Source: Colocasia esculenta
Lineage: Eukaryota; Streptophyta; Magnoliopsida; Alismatales; Araceae
Direction of reading: 5' to 3'
Length of the DNA: 64,000 bases
Assembly (NCBI GenBank): GCA_014218235.1
Contig: CM024766.1
Location: 18,945,346-19,009,345, forward strand
The position numbers were made by a program, and so were the translations under genes. Shown here one piece after another: positions 1-9,349 of this stretch. The notes under the pieces were generated by a model. It ran no database searches. It was not told the DNA's origin and saw only the letters and a list, made by a program, of their open reading frames with translations. Every line of letters begins with the position of its first letter. The stretch's first letter is position 1.

Positions 1-1160
1 TTGAAGATGGCGGACAAGCCACAATTGATGAATTGATCGAGCTCAATCTCGGGGATCAAGAAACCCCCCGACCAATCTTCATCAGTGCCCTTCTTGATGA
101 ACAAGAAAGGGAATATTACAAAATTCTCCTGCTGGAATTCCAAGATTGCTTTGCTTGGAATTACAGAGAAATGCCCGGGCTGGAGCCATCAGTCGCCGAG
201 CATGAATTATCCATACTCCATATAGTCAAGCCTGTCAAACAGCCTCAAAGGCGCATGCGGCATGAGCTGGAGCTTAAAGTAAATGTTGAAGTCGACAAAC
301 TCTCAGAAGTAGACTTCATCGAGCCATGCATATATCCAATTTGGCTCGCTAATATTGTGCCAATGAAGAAGAAAAATGGCCAAGTCCGGATCTGTATTGA
401 TTACAGGGACTTGAACAAAGCATGTCCCATAGATGATTTCCCAGTTCCAATCACAGAAACCATGGTGGAAATGACTACCAACCATGACGCCTTATCCTTT
501 ATGGACGGGTCTTCAGGATACAATCAATCCGGATGGCTATCAAGGACAAAAATCATACTGCTTTCAGATCACCCAAAGGTATATTCAACTACAAAAGGAT
601 GCACTTTGGATTGAAGAATGCAGGGGCCACATATCAAAGAGCAATGACCAAGATATTTGATGAAATGCTCCATGACGTGGTCGAATGCTATGTGGATGAC
701 TTAGTCATCAAAACCAAAAAGCGGGAAGATCACTTATCTGATCTCCGCCGTGTTTTTAAAAGACTTCGTCAGTACAAACTAAAAATGAACCCCATGAAAT
801 GTGCATTTGGGGTTTCAAGCGGCAAATTCCTGGGATTCATCGTCAAATATCGGGGAATAGAAATAGACCCCGACACAATCAAGGCGATCCAGCAATTGCC
901 ACCTCCTCAAAATCTGACCGAGCTAAGGTCATTCCAAGGAAAACTAGCCTATATCAGACGATTTATCTCCAATCTCTCAGGAAGGTGTGCACCCTTCGGC
1001 AAACTAATGAAGAAGGATACTCCTTTCATCTGGGATCAAGAATGTTAAGCTGCCTTCGAGCAAATAAAAGAATATCTCCTCACTCCACCAGTATTGGGAG
1101 CCTCGGTCGGCGGAAAGCCTCTTATACTTTATATTGCAGCTATGGACGCCTCTTGCCATC
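1..1160 (+). pseudogene. Broken Ty3/gypsy (Tat-type) pol fragment, reverse transcriptase part
   Basis: Reverse transcriptase of an LTR retrotransposon, which would copy element RNA into DNA. Visible are the pre-RT segment with MPGL.PSVAEHEL, the block NGQVRICIDYRDLNKACP, FMDGSSGYNQ, and the catalytic YVDD at 689-700. The reading frame shifts near 525-535 and meets a stop at 1046-1048; pol-like residues continue beyond it to about 1150 and then end before RNase H and integrase. It is very like the reverse transcriptase at 18.4-19.5 kb on the other strand, so both belong to one lineage, probably Tat/Ogre. The 5' part (protease, gag) lies outside the window. It cannot make an active enzyme. Confidence 0.9.
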
Positions 1161-1857
1161 CGGATCTGATTGTATCCTGAAGCATATTGCAGCTATATTT
1201 GCAATTTTTCATGTAAGAATGGTTTCTGTGCAAAAAAACCTAAAACTGATATATGTTGATTTTTTTTCTGCCTTTGATCTATTACTTTCTGCTACATCTA
1301 AACTGATTCTTGTGTACGAATTGTTCAACATATCTGTTGAACCCTAAAAAGTTGTGGTGGATATCTACCAGAAGAAGTACCAGGGTCCATTTATAGTGGC
1401 CCAATGGTTACTTAGGTAGCCCCTCTTGGTTGCTTAAGTGATAAGGGTGAAGTCCCTTTTAAGAGGTGACTTAAAGGCAAAGTAAAGGTCATTATTACTT
1501 AAGGTAACCCCATAGTTGCTTAGGTAATATTGGAGCCAAATGCCCTTCAAGTTAAGCAAAGGGAGTCTATTTATTAAGTTGGCAACAGATCCCTCCAGGG
1601 AAGCCAAAAGTTCAAGAAAGAATAACGCTTCGAGGAAGATACAGCACGAAGAAAATCCAGCAACACAAGGCCTATAAGACCGAGTATAAAGAACAAGCAC
1701 AAAGAACACACTTGCAACAGAAGCTCCAAGGATTTGGAAATCCAACTCTTCGCCGAGCAAATCTCCGAGGAAAGGGGCGGAACTCCAGCAGCACCAACAC
1801 CCCTCTAATGGGGGATGTGGGGGCCTATTTATAGGCAAAAACCCCCCTACTTCAAAA

Positions 1858-2262
1858 CCCCAACCGATGGAAACATACAATCGGTTAAGGGGTTTAACCT
1901 CAACCGATGGAACATACCATCGGTTAGAAGGTTTAAACCCCCAACCGATGGAACATCTCATCGGTTAAAGGGAAGTCCCCCTCAACCGATGGGACTGTCC
2001 ATCGGTTGGAGGGGAATTCCCCCCAACCGATGGAACCTCCATCGGTTGAGGGGTCTCCCCCCCCCCAACCGATGCACTGTCCATCGGTTGGAGGAGCAAT
2101 TCCCCCAACCGATGGAACCTCCATCGGTTGGAGGGGTCTCCCCCCCCCCCCAACCGATGGACTACCCATCAGTTGGGAGGGGAGCTCCCCCCTAACCGAT
2201 GGAGGTTCCATCGATTAGGCCCTTAACCGATGAGACCCTCCATCGGTTAAGGGGGGGGCTTC
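1858..2262 (+). repeat. Array of about ten short hairpin repeats (AACCGATGG...CCATCGGTT)
   Basis: About ten units of 38-45 bases, each carrying AACCGATGG, a spacer of about 5-8 bases and CCATCGGTT. Every unit can fold as a stem-loop, and neighbours can also pair with each other. Separators are C-rich or G-rich runs. The array lies just upstream of the TATA box of the LTR-like block. Confidence 0.9.
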
Positions 2263-2301
2263 CATCCCCCTCATCCCACGCAATGTAAAGGGGCCAAAAC
2301 C

Positions 2302-2312
2302 CCTATAAAAGT
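2302..2312 (+). promoter_or_regulatory. Putative LTR TATA box
   Basis: CCTATAAAAGT sits at the 3' edge of the hairpin array. A comparable CTATAAATAG lies at 31781-31790 in the other LTR-like block, also after C-rich/G-rich runs. Likely core promoter of the retroelement; inferred from position only. Confidence 0.5.
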
Positions 2313-2639
2313 GCATGTAGCCCCTAGGGGCAAAGGGCTGGATCTTTTTCTTCTTCTTCCCGGATCCTTTTTCTAGTTTTTTCCGGAAGAATTGTAAGAG
2401 AAATCAAAAAAAAAAAAACATAAAGCTCTTCCCCCCAAAGTTCCCCGCTTGTTCTGAAGGTTCTCCGCTCGGTGTGAAGGTATCGGCTCTTCCCCCGCTC
2501 GGTGCGAAGCATCCGCCCTCGACAAGCGCAAAGAGAGGGAGATCGTCTCCATATGGCATCGACATCTCCCCTATCCCCCTCCATGCCGAGCTAGTGTCCA
2601 TGGAGGGTTTTCTCAAAAAAATCATAATGCAATCCATAC

Positions 2640-2850
2640 TCCCACATCGAGCAAGACTCTGTGGGGGTAATACCCAAGGCGTGTTCTTCGAGGTTTAAAT
2701 ACCTTCCATATCGAGCAAGACTCTATGAATATATGGTATTTAAATACCCTTATTCTCGTGCTCTAAATGCCTCCATATTGAGCAAGACTCTATGGGTATG
2801 GACATTTAGATGCATATGTTCTCCCCGCCCGTCGAGCAAGACTCCGGGAT
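2640..2850 (+). repeat. Degenerate tandem repeat, about 64-bp unit
   Basis: GAGCAAGACTC recurs at about 2649, 2713, 2779 and 2834, each followed by a T/G-rich stretch with GGG. Four diverged units inside the LTR-like block. Confidence 0.7.
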
Positions 2851-2884
2851 GGGCGAGTGTTTGTGCTCATATGCGTATGCGTCT

Positions 2885-3335
2885 TCTAAAGGAAACTCTG
2901 CCCAAGCAGAGATTCTGTCCGAGAGACATACCCATATGCTCACAATATTGTGCTCATATGTATATGTTTTCTAACGGAAACTCTGCCCAAGCGGAGGTTC
3001 TGTCCGAAAACATACTCATATGTTCACAACTCTGTCCTCATATGTATATATTTTCTAAAGGAAACTCTACCCAAGCGGAGGTTCTGCCTGAAAACATACT
3101 CATATGTTCACAACTCCGTGCTCATATGTATATATTTTCTAAAGGAAACTCCGCCAAAGCGGAGGTTCTGCCCGAAAATATATCCATACGTTCACAAAAT
3201 ATATGTTCATGTGAATATATCTTTTAAAGGAAACTCTGCCCAAGCAGGGGTTCTGTCGAAAAGCATATCCATATGTCCATAAATATATGTACATATGTGC
3301 GTATTCCATGGGGAAGCCTTATCCATACAGGGACT
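2885..3335 (+). repeat. Tandem repeat, 84-85-bp unit, five copies
   Basis: GGAAACTCTGCCCAAGC-type starts occur at 2891, 2976, 3060, 3144 and 3229, giving periods of 85, 84, 84 and 85. Each unit ends with a CATATGT-rich stretch. The array continues the LTR-like block. Confidence 0.9.
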
Positions 3336-3889
3336 CTCCCGTAAAATAATACAATCATGTGTCCATTGAGTTCATACTCATATATCCGCGCAATAACTCT
3401 GCCTATGCGGGAGCGCTGCCCAAATTCACAATATACTCAGATATCAAATAAATTCAGGGGTACACACCCGTACATTTCCCAAATATATTTCAAAACCCAA
3501 AAGAAATCCATACTCCTTTTCAAAGTGAAATCTTTTTTTCCAAACAAATATCTTTCTTTTCAAAAATGAAATACCTTCTTCAAAGGAACAAATCCTTTCT
3601 CAAAATCCATTTTGTCCGATAAAAAGGGAAAACATCACATTACAATTTCCTAGAAAATGCATAATCTCGACTTTGCTATCAATGGTATTCGGGTTAAAAC
3701 TGATGTAAAAATAACATCAAGGGCTTTTAACCCGATGTAAACAAAACATCGATTCCAATCGATGGAGACAGGGGTCTAGCACACGCTACCCTAATCGCCT
3801 AATGAATAAAAACCGCGGAACCAATATAGTTCAAAGATAAAAGTGGCGCACTCGTCCATTCCTTAGACATCAAATTTTCTCTCCGCACT
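3336..3889. other. Non-coding stretch inside the LTR-like block
   Basis: No gene seen. A-rich sequence with short runs, then at about 3710-3770 small inverted motifs around CATCGATT/AATCGATG. It probably belongs to the LTR and leader. Confidence 0.5.
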
Positions 3890-3957
3890 GCACGAATTCT
3901 AATTTCTGTCTGCCAGACAGGCTGGCACGCCCCGCAAGGCAAAAGAAATCAGGGTAT

Positions 3958-5112
3958 GGCATGGCGAATCGGATCGGCCCGATTCGGCCGAATCGGATCG
4001 GATCAAGGGAGATTCGATCCATGATTCGGTTGATCCGATCCGATTCGCATGGGTACATACATACATACCCTTTCTTCCCATTTCTTCTTCATACTTATTT
4101 ACCTGAATATCATTTAAGTAAATGTTAGTATTTATAGTTTTATTTACTTAAGATATTACATGTAAATAAGGAAGTACCCCCCATTTGAATCCAATAAAAA
4201 TATCAAAAAATCATCTCTTACCAATAAAAAGTCAACTCTCCCATCGAAGAAGAAAATCACGATTTCGGTGATTTTAGCGAAATGCTAACTTTTTAATCTC
4301 TCATAATTTAGCCTATCTAAAAATTTGATAATTCAAATAAACCACATGGAACACTAAAAATTTAAAGTCCGGTAAAAAAGTCAAACGTGCATGTGACTTC
4401 TCCAAGAGAGCCACTCTCCTACTTACAACACTTAGTCTGCTTGAAACCTCTCAAGATTTGATCAAATCTAAACTATCATCACTCAAACTCATGAAAATTC
4501 ACTCTTTCTAATTGAAAAGAAACTAGAAAGTGAATTCTCATGAGTTTGGATGATGATAATTTAAGTTTAACCAAATCCTGAGAGGTCTCAAGCAGATAAG
4601 TGGTCAGTAGGAGAGTGGCTCCCTTGGAGAAGTCACATGCACGTTTGACTTTTTTTACCGGACTTTAGATTTTTAGTGTTCCATATGGCTTATTTGAATT
4701 ATCAAATTTTTAGATAAGTTAAATTATGAGAGATTAGAAAGTTAGCATTTCGCTAAAATCATTAAAATCGTGATTTTCTTCTTCGATAGGAGAGTTGACT
4801 TTTTATTAATAAGAGATATGATTTTTTTGATATTTTTATTAGATTCAAATGGGGGGTACTTCCTTATTTACATGTAATATCTTAAGTAAATACTAACATT
4901 TACTTAAATGATATTCAGGTAAATAAGTATGAAGAAGAAACCGTGTTTCCCATGGGTAATATACACATATCTCTATATATACATATATTATATGTGTTAT
5001 ATTAAATATATATAATAATCCGGAGCGAATCGGACCGATTCGCTCCGATTCCATGCGAATCGGATCGAATCAGGGCGAACCCGATTCGGTCCGAATCGCC
5101 GCTCCAGCAAAC
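3958..5112. mobile_element. Foldback element with GATTCGG-repeat flanks around a giant palindrome
   Basis: Arrays of GAATCGG/CCGATTC words flank a long inverted repeat (4081-4940) at 3958-4055 and 5025-5095. The right outer end, ending GCTCCAGCAAACC, matches the reverse complement of the start of a related copy at 46045-46160. No coding sequence. It is a non-autonomous foldback or MITE-like DNA element; the superfamily is not clear because no target duplication could be fixed. Confidence 0.75.
4081..4940. repeat. 860-bp near-perfect palindrome, arms of about 420 bp, spacer about 15 bp
   Basis: The left arm 4081-4509 begins TTTCTTCTTCATACTTATTT. The right arm 4525-4940 ends with its reverse complement. 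The arms pair along their whole length with scattered mismatches, roughly one in ten by eye. A transcript would form a very long hairpin. Single right-arm copies occur at 24775-25185 and 46163-46590. Confidence 0.93.
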
Positions 5113-5233
5113 CATGAAAGAAATAAATAACAAATCAAATCAAACTCAAATGCAAATTAAAAATAAAAGAAACAAAAATTTCCGTGTCCAACAATATCAT
5201 ATAATGCAAACATCACGGACTTCTTTGGCACAG

Positions 5234-5485
5234 ACAGGAATGGGCAACCCGCTGTGCAAAAGTGGGCCCACAACAATTTGCTGGTCTTTCAGACTTTCAC
5301 CAAGAGTGCAAGGAGCTGCACAAATGGGCCTGATTTGGATATGAAACTTCTGGCTCAGTCAAGGACAGGAATGGGCAACCAGCTGTGCAAAAATGGGCCC
5401 ACGACAATTTGCTGGTCTTTCAGATTTTCACCAAGAGCGCAAGGAGCTGCACAAATGGGCTTGGTTTGGATATGAAACTTTTGGC
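5234..5485 (+). repeat. Direct tandem duplication, 131-bp unit
   Basis: ACAGGAATGGGCAACC starts at 5234 and again at 5365. The copies stay alike through GGATATGAAACTT and differ at a few bases. No reading frame of interest. Confidence 0.9.
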
Positions 5486-5547
5486 CGGTCGTGTGGGTTT
5501 CTGTCAGTAGAAACTTGTGCATTAGGTTATCAGTTATCTTCAAAGAT

Positions 5548-5695
5548 CATGGATGGCAAGATCGGAATCGGGGTCTGGATCGGCCATGGCCAATCTCATT
5601 CAGAATCAGGCGGGAATCGACCGGGATCGGCCATGGGCGATCCGATCCAGAATTGCCCGATTCCGATCCGATTTGGCTGATTATGCCATCCATGG
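5548..5695. mobile_element. Short MITE of the GATTCGG type with terminal inverted repeats and 7-bp target duplication
   Basis: CATGGATGGC opens the element and GCCATCCATG closes it. The inside is made of GATCGG/CCGATC words. CAAAGAT stands on both sides (5541-5547 and 5696-5702), a perfect 7-bp direct repeat that fits a target-site duplication. About 148 bp, non-coding. Confidence 0.75.
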
Positions 5696-5702
5696 CAAAG
5701 AT

Positions 5703-6621
5703 AGGCAAATGCCACAAAATTTATTGGCATTCTTCTCTTGTGCATTGTACAGGAGAAGGAAGAGAAACCAAAGGCGACTCTGGGCCTTCATCTTTTTTAG
5801 TTTCTTTCTTTCTTCCTAGGATTCCAATATGAAACATGAAGGGATCAACTATGGAATAAGGCCTCTTTTTTTGCTTTCTGATTATTTTTCATGAGTATGT
5901 CCCACACAAGATATGGGAAGGGCTGAACAAGGGAGATGAGCACAAAGAGTAGAGGTTTAGAGAAGTCACAGGGATGATGAGCAGATGGAATGCTTCCATG
6001 GGACCATGTGGGGACCTCACAACTTGGGAAGTAAACAATCGTATGAGATGACAGAAATGGGGGGAGGAAATAACTGAAGATGATGACAAAGCCTCATTCA
6101 GTACAGCTTCATCCTAGAAACAATCCAGTCACATGGAACGCCACATATATGTAGGCCTGTGCACAGTTCAGTTAAGGTTGGGGGAAATTTTCCCCAAATA
6201 TAACAAAGGAAAAAACAGTTTTGTGCAGTTGATATGTATAAATGTCTTGAGATCAACACTGAAACTAGAACTAAAAATATTTGTATTTGTGTGCATATAC
6301 ATATGTAATTAATTCTTTAAAATAATTATCAGGTTCCACATAAACTTAACAAAAACTTGATAATACATTTAGCTTATCTGTTTCACAATTTTCATTAACC
6401 AAATTTGGTTCCAACTTCAAAGGTGAACCAAACCACCCAACCCATTCGGTTTTTGGTCTTGAACAGAACCATGCATACACAAGGATGTATAGATGTCGTT
6501 GGTTGATTTCATGTTACCGGTCCACAGAAGAAGACAGAGAAGATGATAATCAGCTACAATTCTTCCCATAGTCCAGTCTCGCTATATATAATGGAGAGAT
6601 ACAATAATGTTAACATTATCC
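5703..6621. other. No recognisable feature
   Basis: No gene, RNA gene or repeat family recognised in this 0.9-kb stretch; open frames here are short and unconvincing. Confidence 0.5.
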
Positions 6622-8640
6622 CTTTTTTTTTAGAAGTTCATAGTACCACTGATATTATAAAAGGAAGAGATGTACAAGAAAATGTTAAGCTCCCAAAGCA
6701 CAACAAAAGATGGCAAGATGAGATGAGACCTGCCAGAGAGCAAAGAAGACAAAACCAAAACACCCATCAGCCCCAAAAAAAACCATCACACCCAACAGCC
6801 CCAAGACCAAGGCCCACACAAAAGAAAAGTCAAACAACCCTCCAAGACATCTACTGACTACATGAATCACCTATTCTTCAATTATTCGAAATTCCTTTCT
6901 TGCTGGCATATGCGCCATCCACCTACGCTTGATCAGAAGCAATGTGGACTTCAACCCTTTGTCCAGACATTCATCTAAAACACTGATCAATCTAGCAGTT
7001 TTGCTCGCCCAGTGCCCACGTTTCCATGTACTTCTCAACTTTAGACAGAATATCCATAACTTCACCCTTGGAGAGACTCCCATTGTCCACCAAAACAGTT
7101 TCTTCCCCCTGAAAAGCTTCCTCAACCTTCTCCATCGCCGCACGTAAATCCTCCAACACCGGAGGCAGGGTTGGAAGAGCTAAGGCCACGACATTCTCCT
7201 CCTCAGGCCCGACAGCCCCCTCAAGGCAAGAGACGGGGATCCAGGAATAGATCTTCAGATAAAAGTGAGAAGGGTAAAAGGCCGTCCTCCTCATCCCCAC
7301 TGCAACAGCCATTCCTCCCTCCATCTCCATGGTGGTCACCGGAACCATCACCGCTAGCCTCACGACCTGCCACCTCAAAAAGACTCTCTAAATGAATCCT
7401 GGAAGCCAGCAGAATCTCCGAAGCAGGAGCTTTTCCGGTGAACTTACGTCCAGCCTTCACTGAGCAGCACTCTATAGTTACCGTGTTGACCACGGGGTTC
7501 TCTGAGGAAGATGCTGGCGCCAGAACCACGCGACTTCCGCGACGTCTCAGGCTCTCAGCCACCTCCGTGAACAGGCTCTCCGCTGACGAGCCTGGCACTT
7601 GCCACAGGTACACCGTTGCTGAGAGCAGGAGGAGCCAAGGACAACAGCCTCGCCCATTGCCACAGCAAGCATCCGGAAGCCGCCGTCCGGAGAGCCATCG
7701 CGAGAGAGTTCTACCACCGGCAAGGGGGGAACCATTGTTGTAACATCGCAATACAGAGCCACCGACACAACAAGGCCGGCGGCGGCGGTCAGCGCAAAGA
7801 GGGGGCCGGCCTCCCAACCGACGGACATATGTTGGGGCTTCGCATTCCTACATTCAAAGTCAGGCTGAAAAGATGACCTTTATTGGGTCCCGACAGTCTG
7901 CTACACACAGGATTGCAGTTACTAGATTAAGTGTTCGGGTAGGCCAATCGGACCGAGTGGGCGACGGTTCACCGCCGACTGGCAGTTATCGCCCTCGACC
8001 GGTCCAGACACAGCCGAGAATGCCCAATCTGAGTTCAAATGGAGGGATCGAGACCCCAAGCAGTTCGAATTCGAATCGCCCGCCCAACTGTCATCTTCAA
8101 CCTTAGGAACCTGCATTTGTTGCCTTAGGGGTGGGGCGTCACAGATCAAGCTTCCTCTTGAAGTAGCAGGCATCAGACAACAAGGATCTCCCCCACAAAT
8201 CTAACGATGATCGACGTCGGCAACCCTCCCAAGCAAATCACCAAGATGGAAGCATGAACCTTAATCCGAGACCCGGCGATGGCAAATTGCAACAAGCCTG
8301 GAACCAGCCGGCCAAACCGATGAACAAGGAAGCCCACACCTTCCTCATCACATAGGGCTATTGGCAGTCCCTCCAGCGCCACCCAGAAGCACCACTCTGG
8401 CAAGGGGGGGAAGGTACCAAGCTTGGGTGGCCACCAACAGATGCTGAAAATAGACCCCTCAGCCACGAAGAAAGCTGCTGCCACTCAGCCACGAAGAAAG
8501 CTGCTGCCACTACCTTCTCAACCCCTTCCACACAGGACCCCACTCCTCTGAATAGTTTCGAGGCCACCCTAACTACCCCCTGATGCAGAAGTGGGACTAC
8601 GGACAACGCAAATTCGGCGATAACGGCATCTTTATAGCTT
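6622..8640 (-). pseudogene. Degenerate retroposon-like unit, copy A
   Basis: Minus-strand coding remnants in several frames. At 8484-8173 a segment with WCFWVALEGLPIALCDE resembles plant DUF4283-type ORF1 proteins of LINE-like elements; at 7000-6871 the C-terminal part reads ARLISVLDECLDKGLKST...RRWMA. Copy B (9350-11883) has the same two blocks in the same order. A T9 run at 6623-6631 on the plus strand would be a poly(A) tail of a minus-strand retroposon. No reverse transcriptase seen. Product function unknown; the DUF4283 likeness is weak and by eye. The 5' border is approximate. Confidence 0.5.
8460..8511 (+). repeat. Tandem duplication, 26-bp unit
   Basis: CAGCCACGAAGAAAGCTGC occurs at 8460 and 8486 with identical following bases. 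It lies inside retroposon-like copy A. Confidence 0.9.
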
Positions 8641-9330
8641 CGTGTAGAGTTCCCACATTATTGATGTGTTTACTTTAGTTATTTGAGTATTTGGTTGTAA
8701 GAATAAGGCCCAGTAGTGCATTTCCTTACTGTTAATAAGAATGGCAATGTATTAGTTTTCTACATTCGAATTATGTTTGAGTAATTTAATTAATATGGAA
8801 TATAAAAACTTAAACATTAATCACAACGATAATTACATGCGAATCAATATCAATCAAGTATGTAATGTGAGGTACTTAACAAATAATACATTGTTAGGTA
8901 GTATTGTACATCATACTCAAATCGACATCGATCAATTAGACATAATCTTTCAATTATAACTTATATCGATACATAATGGTTTCATAACAAGTTATAATTA
9001 AAATATGATGTATTGTTATAAGTTGTGAACAAACATCATGTTTTACTTATAACGATACATCCACATGTAAGGTTTGCCGGATCGGATCGAATCGGTCCGA
9101 TTCGGCCGAATCGGATCGAATCAGGAGAAACCCGATTCACCTGATTCCCATCGAATCGGACCGATTCCCATCCGATTTTTATGTGAATCGGTTCGATTAT
9201 GGCGAATTATGGCGGATCAGGAAAAACCCGATTCGCCGCGATTCCCCAATGCGGCGAACCTTGCATGTAACTATAATCTGTAGCTTGCATCCTCTTCTCA
9301 TTATAAGTTATACTTAAAACCTAGGCACAT
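8641..9330. repeat. AT-rich region with TATAAGTTATA-type repeats, left part
   Basis: TATAAGTTATAATTAAA and CATCATGTTTTACTTATAAC words recur here and again at 11940-12090, to the right of retroposon copy B. The two halves look like one older AT-rich sequence split by that insertion. It is also interrupted by the small element at 9063-9268. No gene. Confidence 0.6.
9063..9268. mobile_element. GATTCGG-type MITE with 17-bp terminal inverted repeats
   Basis: ACATGTAAGGTTTGCCG at 9063-9079 pairs with the complement of CGGCGAACCTTGCATGT at 9252-9268 (two mismatches). The interior is almost entirely GATTCGG, GAATCGG and GGATCGG words. No coding capacity. Same style as the elements at 3.96, 5.55, 46.05 and 48.46 kb. 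Confidence 0.75.
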
Positions 9331-9349
9331 AATTATAGCCACATAACAT

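Larger units (their letters stand above)
1350..3955 (+). mobile_element. LTR-like block of a Tat-type element with leader sequence
   Basis: Non-coding region downstream of the pol fragment. It has degenerate short repeats (1380-1540), hairpin repeats, a TATA box at 2304-2310, two tandem arrays and, at 3890-3945, a leader containing CTGGCACGCCC. Similar leader text (CTGGCACGCC) occurs near 33450-33470 after the block at 31.7-33.5 kb, and both have a matching stretch around AACCGCGGAAC/CGCGCGGAAC upstream. I read it as a long, repeat-filled LTR plus the start of the internal region. Clean TG..CA ends and target duplications were not found, so the borders are approximate. Confidence 0.5.

Noticed and set aside
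1815..2218. Overlapping Pro-rich frames on both strands
   Set aside because: They are translations of the hairpin repeat array.
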